Origin: an uncultured Clostridia bacterium
GTDB lineage: Bacteria > Bacillota > Clostridia > Christensenellales > UBA1242
Assembly: GCA_934757865.1 (NCBI GenBank)
Contig: CAKVLS010000003.1
Location: 62,001-126,000 of the forward strand
Direction of reading: 5' to 3'
Length of the DNA stretch: 64,000 nucleotides
Shown: positions 52,976 through 61,100 of the stretch, in pieces
Numbering within the stretch: the first letter of the stretch is position 1
How the letters are laid out: each line of letters starts with the position of its first letter
The notes under the pieces: generated by a model
Told to the model about the DNA's origin: nothing
The model's input: the letters and a program-made list of their open reading frames with translations, nothing else
The model's database searches: none
Program-made: the position numbers and the translations under genes

Positions 52976-54559
52976 TTATAATGTAAGAGGTGCGTTGCCT
53001 GTAGGAGTGGTAGCAGTTGTTTGGTTAGCCTCAGCATTTATGTTATCGGTTAGAGTCTTAATTGAGTTATTACACATATCTAGTATAGCGGCAGTTTCTG
53101 GGTTTTGTATATCTGCGCCACTTTCTTTTATTCCAGCAATAACTGAGTTTGTCTCATCTAATTGACAGTTTGCCCACTTAACATAATCAAATTGTGTTGC
53201 AGGCTCTACGCTTACAACTTCTACTGGTCCATCAATTTTGATTTGACTCTCGGCATCTATTACTTTTTGTCCTTGCTCGGTGGCAGATTGTATTTCTTGT
53301 GCTTGAGCTTGTACAACACTTGCCATCTCGGCGTATTTTGAGTAATCTAGCACTCCATAACTTGTGCACATATCTTTTACTTTTTGGATTTGAGCGTCAA
53401 CAGTGTCTCTTAACTCTTGATGGCTTAAATTACTTTTTGACATACTAACTATTCTGTTAACAGCGCTACGAACATTAAGGTCTGCGTCATATCTCAAAGT
53501 CTCAAAACTACAACCTACAACATCTGCCCATGAGTTGTTAATTGATCTAAGTAGAGTAGTCTTTTGTTTATCGTTCAAGTTTTCGCTAAGTTTTACGCTT
53601 CCAAATATTCCGCTAAATGCTCTGTCAAATTCTTGGCAATATGCACTTTCGCTGTATCTATCTTTTAGCTCAAAAGCATGCTCTGCAAGCTTTCTTACAC
53701 CAGTCATAATATTTTCGGTGCTAGAGCTTAGTGTTGCTGATTCTTCGGCATTAAGGTAAAGCTCGGCAGTTTTGTCTTTTTGCTTGGTAGGTTTGTACTT
53801 TTGAGTGCCGCATACTTTATTAAGAGCGTCTGCGATAAGTTTTGAATCAAACATCCCTGTTGCTTCAAAATTTTCGCCTTGCGCATCGTGGTCTTTTATT
53901 TTGTTAAAGTCCGGAAGTTGTCCAAACCATGGTAAACTATCAATGCCTTTATTTTGGATATAGTTTGCGTCCCATGTAAGGTCTAGCGGATACCAAGTGC
54001 CGTCAAACTTAATTGCGTTCCAGGTGTGAACACGAGGCTTGTTGATAATATCACACTCTATACCTAGTCTGTCCATAGCTTCTTTGAAAACGATTGCATA
54101 TCCAGCGCAAACACCTTGCCCAAGAATTGTGTTTAGATTGCGGCGTTTGTCGCCAAGAGAGCCTGTTGCATCTTCGTATCTTATATTTTCGGCAAGCTTT
54201 TTGTACATATATACAGCTTTTTCTAGATTGTTCCAAGTTGGGTCAATGCCTTGCTCATATTCTTCGAATTTAGTTATTACGCTAGCAACTTCTGTAGGTG
54301 AATAAATTGTTCTATTTTGTATTCTGCGTTCGTTATATTTTGGCTTTTTGCTTCCATTATATCCGCCTATTATATGTATACTAACTTTTGGAGATAGAGC
54401 GGCGATAACTTGTGCAGATTGACCTACGGTATTTTTTAGAATAACGGTAGGATTTTTGCCATTGTTTAGAGCCTCTACATCTTCCATTGTCAAAACTTTA
54501 TCTACAATTATAGTGTTTGGAGTTTGCTCACTAGTAGTTTGTTGTGATATGTTGGCCAT
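52976..54559 (-). CDS. Transglutaminase-like protein with long helical tail
   Basis: A 527-residue protein without a signal peptide. A transglutaminase-like core occupies about 95-240, with C151 in GQGVCAGYA, H178 in RVHTWNAI and D193 in PLDLTWD. The N-terminal 90 residues are strand-rich, and the C-terminal 280 residues are helical and Gln/Ser-rich. The domain often marks proteases or peptide-crosslinking enzymes. It leads a two-gene unit with the 81-residue protein; GGGAG precedes the ATG. Confidence 0.82.
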   Translation of the reverse strand: MANISQQTTSEQTPNTIIVDKVLTMEDVEALNNGKNPTVILKNTVGQSAQVIAALSPKVSIHIIGGYNGSKKPKYNERRIQNRTIYSPTEVASVITKFEEYEQGIDPTWNNLEKAVYMYKKLAENIRYEDATGSLGDKRRNLNTILGQGVCAGYAIVFKEAMDRLGIECDIINKPRVHTWNAIKFDGTWYPLDLTWDANYIQNKGIDSLPWFGQLPDFNKIKDHDAQGENFEATGMFDSKLIADALNKVCGTQKYKPTKQKDKTAELYLNAEESATLSSSTENIMTGVRKLAEHAFELKDRYSESAYCQEFDRAFSGIFGSVKLSENLNDKQKTTLLRSINNSWADVVGCSFETLRYDADLNVRSAVNRIVSMSKSNLSHQELRDTVDAQIQKVKDMCTSYGVLDYSKYAEMASVVQAQAQEIQSATEQGQKVIDAESQIKIDGPVEVVSVEPATQFDYVKWANCQLDETNSVIAGIKESGADIQNPETAAILDMCNNSIKTLTDNINAEANQTTATTPTGNAPLTL

Positions 54560-54643
54560 GTTTTTTCTCCCTTATATTTTTAGTTTAGCATATTTTTGAG
54601 TGCAATTCTATATTTTCTCAAAAAAAAGTTGCGAATAATATAG

Positions 54644-55102
54644 TTAAACTTTTTTCCTAAGTATTGTTTTGATAGGCTCAAAGCCAAGCTTTTTGTAGCA
54701 CTTTTCGGCGGCAATGTTGGTGTTTATATATGTTATCTCAAGATGAAGCGAGCCGTATGTATTACTTGCCCAGTCAGTTACAGCTTTTATAAGAGCTGTG
54801 CCAACACCAAGTCTTCTAAAATTTTCCTTAACAAAAAGACCATCGATAGAGACTATGTTATCTTCAAATGATGTACCCTTAGTATATTCTCTAAAAGCGT
54901 ACACAAAGCCTATAGGTTCGCCCTTTGCAATAGCTAAGGCAAGATATTTATTTTCGCTATCAAGAGCTCTTTTATAAAAATCGCTCACAACAAACTTTTT
55001 GTTTATTAACTTGTCAAGTCCGCTTTCGTACTTGATAAGCTCTGTAAGAAATTCATCACAAATTTTTGCGTCTTCTATGGTGGTAACTCTTTTTATTTCC
55101 AT
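54644..55102 (-). CDS. GNAT family N-acetyltransferase
   Basis: A 152-residue acetyl-CoA-dependent acetyltransferase. The acetyl-CoA loop is read as V-K-E-N-F-R-R-L-G-V-G-T-A-L near residues 92-105, with strand 4 before it (NIVSIDGLFV) and the closing N-T-N-I-A-A-E-K-C-Y-K-K-L-G-F signature. The start is the second of two close ATGs because GGAG is six bases before it. The acceptor is unknown. It may be co-expressed with the downstream transglutaminase-like gene (84 bp away). Confidence 0.9.
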   Translation of the reverse strand: MEIKRVTTIEDAKICDEFLTELIKYESGLDKLINKKFVVSDFYKRALDSENKYLALAIAKGEPIGFVYAFREYTKGTSFEDNIVSIDGLFVKENFRRLGVGTALIKAVTDWASNTYGSLHLEITYINTNIAAEKCYKKLGFEPIKTILRKKV

Positions 55103-55250
55103 AAACATCTCCGTATAATTTTTTGCTAAATTTTAGCAACTAATTTATATTTTTAGTATAACACCAAAAACAAAAGTTGTCATATATTTGCCATTTATTA
55201 GACATTTTTTATAGGTTTTGATATTATATTTATATATTTAGGAGGCAAAA

Positions 55251-56906
55251 ATGCTTAATCCAGCGACAATTTATCATAGGCCTAGAGGTTCTTGGGCATA
55301 TGCAATAGATAATAATACCATAAGGATAACTTTGAGAGCGGGCAAAAATAGTATAAAGACTATAAAAGTAATCCACTATGACAAGTACCGCCAAAGCGAA
55401 AAGTACGAGACCCCTATGAAAAAAGTTGCTTGCGATGGCACTTTTGATTACTGGCAATGTGAAGTCGTGCCAAAATATAAAAGGCTTGCTTATCACTTTG
55501 TGATCGGTGACAAAAATCCACTTTACTTTTCGGAAAATGGACTTACTAAAACATTTGATAATAGTACAGAGATTCATGATTTCCAATATGCCTACATTAA
55601 CCCAAACGATGTATATAAAGTACCTGAATGGTTAAGAAGTGGCTGCATTTACCAAATTTTCCCTGACGGCTTTGACAACTTCGGCAGAAAGAAACCTCTA
55701 CCAGCAGAGTACTGCGGCGGGACATTTGTCGGCATAATCAAGCACCTTAATTACCTTCACGACCTAGGCGTTACAGTTTTGTACTTTAATCCTATACACA
55801 AGTCAACTACATATCATAGATACGATATCATAGATTACTTTTCTATAGACAAAACTCTTGGCACAGAGGCAGAGTTTAGAAAGCTTGTTAATGAGTGCCA
55901 TAAAAGAAAGATGAAAGTCGTTATGGATGCGGTGTTTAATCATACATCTAACCAAAATCCAATTTTCTTAGACATTTCCGAAAACGGCAAAAAATCTAGA
56001 TACTACAACTGGTACATAATACATAAGATGAAAGGCAAAACCCCTGTAGAGTACGAGACTTTTGCCTTCGAAAAATATATGCCAAAGCTTAATACCGCCA
56101 ACCCAGAAGTGCGTGACTTTATACTAGACGCCCTAAAATATTGGATTAAAAAGTATGACATTGACGGTTGGAGATTTGACGTAGGTAACGAAAAGAGTAT
56201 TGAGCTTATTCGCCGTATAAGAGAAGAGCTAAAAGACCTAAAACCAGATTTTTATCTACTAGGCGAGATATGGCACAACCCATACCCATTTGTATGCGGA
56301 GATATGTATGACGGCGTTACTAACTTTGCTCTAAAATTTCTTCTTATGGACCTTGGAAAAGAAAAAATTAGCGCTGAAACTTTTGTTAATAGATATAACA
56401 ACTACTTTTATAATTTACCATTACAAGCCAACATTGCTTCGTCTAACTTTATCTGCAACCACGACACTAAGCGTATACTTACAGAGATGGGCTCAGAGAA
56501 ACTTGTTAAGTTTATTATTCCGTTCCAATTTATGCTAACAGGCATACCTACTATCTATTATGGCGAAGAACTTGGTATGGAGAATAACCCAAATTACACA
56601 GGCGACAAAGCCGCTCGTACGCTAATGGAGTGGGATAAACTAAAAGACAATACTCTTCTTGATTATTACAAAAAACTAATCAAATTAAAGAAGACTAATA
56701 AGTGCCTAATCTTTGGTGACCAAAGAGTTTATGAAAGAGGCGGGCTTATATTTATTGAGAGAATTTTTGAGGACCAAAAAGTCACAATGGTAGCCAATTC
56801 TACCTCTAAAAAAATTAAGTTCAAAACCCCTCTTACTAACTATCTTGACGACATCAACAACGACTATATTATGCCAAAAGAAGTTAAGATTTTTATAACA
56901 AAATAA
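55251..56906 (+). CDS. GH13 alpha-amylase family hydrolase (neopullulanase type)
   Basis: A 551-residue cytoplasmic glycosidase with an N-terminal beta domain (about 1-120) typical of the neopullulanase/cyclomaltodextrinase group. The catalytic barrel carries region I MDAVFNHTS, region II DGWRFDVGNE with the nucleophile Asp near 309, region III LLGEIWH with Glu near 337, and region IV CNHDTKR with Asp near 403. It should cut alpha-1,4 (and perhaps alpha-1,6) glucans or maltodextrins taken into the cell. It starts with AGGAGG, is a single gene, and has a terminator about 130 bp downstream. Confidence 0.94.
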   Translation: MLNPATIYHRPRGSWAYAIDNNTIRITLRAGKNSIKTIKVIHYDKYRQSEKYETPMKKVACDGTFDYWQCEVVPKYKRLAYHFVIGDKNPLYFSENGLTKTFDNSTEIHDFQYAYINPNDVYKVPEWLRSGCIYQIFPDGFDNFGRKKPLPAEYCGGTFVGIIKHLNYLHDLGVTVLYFNPIHKSTTYHRYDIIDYFSIDKTLGTEAEFRKLVNECHKRKMKVVMDAVFNHTSNQNPIFLDISENGKKSRYYNWYIIHKMKGKTPVEYETFAFEKYMPKLNTANPEVRDFILDALKYWIKKYDIDGWRFDVGNEKSIELIRRIREELKDLKPDFYLLGEIWHNPYPFVCGDMYDGVTNFALKFLLMDLGKEKISAETFVNRYNNYFYNLPLQANIASSNFICNHDTKRILTEMGSEKLVKFIIPFQFMLTGIPTIYYGEELGMENNPNYTGDKAARTLMEWDKLKDNTLLDYYKKLIKLKKTNKCLIFGDQRVYERGGLIFIERIFEDQKVTMVANSTSKKIKFKTPLTNYLDDINNDYIMPKEVKIFITK

Positions 56907-57241
56907 CTTTAAGTTTTTTGCACAAATTAACGAAAATGCAAATTATAGAAATGGGCAAAAATGCCTCAAAAATTGGCAAAAATGAGTAAAAACAGCCTAA
57001 AATTTGATAAAATCAAAAATTAAAATACAACAAAAAAAACGACTAAATTTTAGTCGTTTTTTTATTATTTTGTTATGATTTTTGTAGCAATTTTTGAGCT
57101 TAATTTTTTAATCAACTTATGCAAGTTTTTGAGACCAAAATTATACAAAAATTATTACTAATTTTGCGTTCGTATTTAGTCCAAAATTGCCATCAATTTT
57201 TTAGCAAAAATTTTTTAATAGTTAAATAATTTTTTATCTAA
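56907..57241. other. Intergenic AT-rich region with one terminator
   Basis: 335 bp between convergent genes. Only the hairpin at 57036-57063 stands out. Confidence 0.6.
57036..57063. terminator. Terminator between convergent genes
   Basis: AAAACGACTAAA / TTTAGTCGTTTT with runs of A and T on both sides. Confidence 0.88.
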
Positions 57242-57883
57242 TTACTTGTTTTTGTCTACTCTTGTTTGGTTGCCGTTTTCATCAACATCGATGATGATTT
57301 GGTCTTCTTCTAGAGGCACTCTTGAGAACATATCTTTGATAGATTTTTTAGCTTTTTTAACTTTTACAGTTACCCAAATTGTATCAATCAAGTCGCATAG
57401 ACCATCAAGTATTATAGCAGCGCCAAGTATGATGAATAATACATCTTCGCTAGCTGGTACGCATACAAGTACGATACCAAAGGCAAATAGTAGGCAAGCT
57501 AGGATTGTATCAACCCACCAGTATTTTGCACCGTATCTTCTGCTATCAAAAGATGTTTGAACAGCAAATAGTCCTTTTACAACGATGATTAGTCCGTAGA
57601 TAAATCCGAACAAACCAGCGCTAGCAAGTAGGTCAGCAGAGCCAAAGAATACTAGGCTCAAAACGATGTCGATTACGCCACCCACGAAGCCAAATGGCTC
57701 GATGCCGTATCTAAAGTAACTAACGCATTTGATGATGCCGCCAAGCATTAGTAGGCTGGCGAATAGATAAACTATTGTGGTCTTAGTGAAGTTAGGACAA
57801 GCGATAAATAGTATACCGACAACAATGCTTGTGATTGAGCTAACTAGTGACCAAGCTTTAATTTTTTTGAAAAACTCTCTCAT
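57242..57883 (-). CDS. DUF308/HdeD-like membrane protein
   Basis: A 213-residue membrane protein with six helices in three pairs, typical of the DUF308 (HdeD-like) family: repeated small-residue helices with GILFIACP and GIVLVCVPAS loops. A charged C-tail of about 40 residues ends in KNK. Family function is unclear (acid stress in enterics). The ATG at 57883 has AAAGGAG; an in-frame ATG 42 bp earlier has no site. It is divergent from the giant surface-protein gene. Confidence 0.82.
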   Translation of the reverse strand: MREFFKKIKAWSLVSSITSIVVGILFIACPNFTKTTIVYLFASLLMLGGIIKCVSYFRYGIEPFGFVGGVIDIVLSLVFFGSADLLASAGLFGFIYGLIIVVKGLFAVQTSFDSRRYGAKYWWVDTILACLLFAFGIVLVCVPASEDVLFIILGAAIILDGLCDLIDTIWVTVKVKKAKKSIKDMFSRVPLEEDQIIIDVDENGNQTRVDKNK

Positions 57884-58096
57884 AATTATCTCCTTTATTT
57901 TTTTTACGGTAATATTGTAGCACACTTATAAAAAATAATACAAACAAATTTTGCACTTTTGTTCAAAATTACAATTTTTTATACACTTTTTTGGTTTGGG
58001 CGGAAAACTTTTTTGGGGATTATTAAAAATTTCTGGCAAAACTAGCCGCCGCCCATTTCAAAGTTGTATAAAGGGTGTTAAAAATGTCAAAATCAG

Positions 58097-58125
58097 TTGA
58101 GAAATTGATAATTATAGTATATTAT
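58097..58125 (+). promoter_or_regulatory. Promoter of the giant surface-protein gene
   Basis: TTGAGA at 58097-58102 and TATTAT at 58120-58125 with a 17 bp spacer. Confidence 0.6.
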
Positions 58126-58160
58126 ATAGATGTAAATCTATACTATGGATAAGGTGTACT

Positions 58161-61100
58161 ATGGGAGATATGAATTGGGAAGACACCGAGAGAGGCGGTC
58201 ACCTAAAAAAATTTTTCATAAAAATGCTTGTATTTTTGCTAGTAATTGCCATTGCGGTAGTCGCAGTGATTTTTTTGCGTCCTAAAAAAGAATATTACAA
58301 TGTAGGAGTTACTGGCGAAACTTATTGCATTCCGCATTTGACGGGCGAAGGCAAATATGAAAGTGGTAAGACTATAACAATTTCTGCAGATGACATACCG
58401 GGGTATGCATTCAGGAACTGGACTCTTAATGGAGAAGTAGTTTCTACAGATGCAGAATATACCTTTGTAGTTAAAAAAGAGACTTCTGGTACATATATCG
58501 CAAATTACGAGGCTATAAATTATAGCGTGCGTATGTTAGGCATCTATGGTGCTTTTAGCGTTACACCTACTGCCAATGTCGGCGACCTTATCGAGATAAA
58601 AGACATAACACCTAACGAAGGCTATGAAGCCGGTAGAGCATATTACACCCTAGACACCAATACTGAAGAAATTACAATCGTTAATAATAAATTCTACATG
58701 CCAGCAGGAGATGTTAGAGTAATTGTAGAGTTTAACCCTATCACATACACAATAGAATACGAGCTAGACGAAGGCAAGTTTGAAGAAGGCACAACTGTCG
58801 TAAGTACATATAATATCAAAACTACAAGCTTTACTTTGCCTAAGCCTACTAAGTTTGGTTACGACTTCATAGGTTGGACGGGCCCAAACCTTAACTATCC
58901 AACAGAGACTGTAACCATAAGAAGAGGCTCTACTGGCAATCGTAAATATACAGCCAACTATGAGTATCATACATATTCTATCACTAATGTAAATGGCCAA
59001 AACGGAACAATCACTGTAGATAGCAGCGCAAAATACAAGTCAACAGTCGGTGTTAGTGTTACAGCAAATGGCGGCTTTGGACTTTCGGAATTATACTATA
59101 TCTTAGAGGGTACCGATACCAAAGTTCCAATCATAGACAATGCCTTTGAGATGCCAGCAGGCAACGTAACTATTTATTCAACATTTAGCAAAATAGGCTA
59201 TACTATCAAACTTGCAAATATAACTCATGGTAGCGTAAACATAGATAAGACAAGCGCTTACCTTGGCGAAAGTGTTGGTATTAGAGTTCAAGCAGATACA
59301 GCATACAGATTTAGCCGCAGCTACTATGTAGTAGATGGCAGCGTTGAGCAGAGAGAGTTTAGCGGCTCGTTCTATATGCCAGGCGGTAATGTAACTGTTG
59401 TCGTAGAGTTTACCCCAGAAATTTATTCACTTAAACTTAACCTAAATGGTGGTAAATTGAATGGCGTAAGTTATGACGGCATTTACGAATATATGACCTA
59501 TACCGTAGAGAGCAACAGAATAGTTCTTCCTACTCCAGATGAGAGAGAAGATTACGAGTTCTTAGGTTGGTCAGGTACAGATATTTTACCAGAAGGCTCT
59601 TATGTTCTAAGTTATGTTATTCCAAGAGGTTCTTGGGGCGAGAGAACATATTCTGCTAACTGGAAAATAAGAACTTACAAAATTACTTTCAACAACTATG
59701 ACGGCTCAGAGCTTCTTGTACTTCCAGCAGTTGAGCACGGTACTATTCCACAATATGTAGGCACTCCTACTAAGCCATCTACAGAAGAATATGACTATAT
59801 CTTCAATGGCTGGAGTCCATCACTTGTTGCCGCAACCAAAGAAGCTATCTACACCGCAACCTTTACCCAAAAATTACACGAATACACCATAACATTTGAT
59901 TCTTGTGGCGGCGAAAGTGTTAACCCGTATATAAGACATTATAACGATAATATCGGCACTATGCCAACCCCTACAAGAAGAGGTTACAACTTAGAAGGCT
60001 GGTTTACTAGAGCAGAGGGCGGCGCTCAAATGATAGCTAGTGACAAAGTAACTGCAGACGCAACATACTACGCTCACTGGTCACTAGTAGAGTATACTGT
60101 AGAGATAGACCTAGCCGGCGGAAGTTTCTCTGGCCAAACTTCATTTACTTATAATGTAACTAGCGAAGATATAGCTATCCAAAGACCTTCTAAGACTGGT
60201 TATACATTTACTGGATTTACTGGCACAGAATTGTCAGAAAAGACGCTAGACGTAACTATTGCTCAAGGATCTGTCGGCAATAGAGTATACCTTGCTACTT
60301 ATGAGGCTATCAAGTACACAATTAAGTGGCTTAACTATGACGGCTCAACATTACTAGAAGAGCAAGTAGCTTATGACACTATGCCAGAGTACTCAGGCGA
60401 AAAGCCAACTAAGCCAAGAGATACAGAGTATAGCTATGTATTTAATAATGTATGGCAACCAGCTATTACCAAAGTAACTGGTAACGCAAGTTATACAGCA
60501 CAATTTGAGGCAGTAACTAACGGCTACACAATTTCATTTGATTCTCGTGGCGGTAGTGATGTCCATGAGATAACCAAAGATTACAACAAAGAAATAGGAA
60601 CACTTCCAATTCCAACATTTGATGGTTATACATTTGACGGCTGGTACACCGCAGTAACCGGCGGAGATAAGTTAACCGAAACAACCAAGGTAACAGAAGA
60701 TAAAACATACTATGCTCATTGGAGCGTTATCACATATACAATTTCATACTCACTAGACGGCGGAACAGGTACAGGCGTTACAAGCTATACTGTCGAGACC
60801 GAAACATTTACGCTATTTACCCCAACCAAAACAGGTTACGCCTTTGTAGGTTGGACAGGCACAGACCTTACTAGCGCAACCGTAGAGGTTGTGATCGAAA
60901 AAGGCTCAATCGGCAATAGATCATACACCGCTAACTGGTCACAAAGTGCATTTAATATATCAAAAGGTACAGTAACTAACGGCACAATTGATGCCCCAGC
61001 CAATGCATTTATGGGCGCAACCGTTACAATTACCGCAACACCAGCTGAAGGCTACGAAGTTTCTAACTACTATTATATCGCAGCCGGCTCAACCGAAAAA

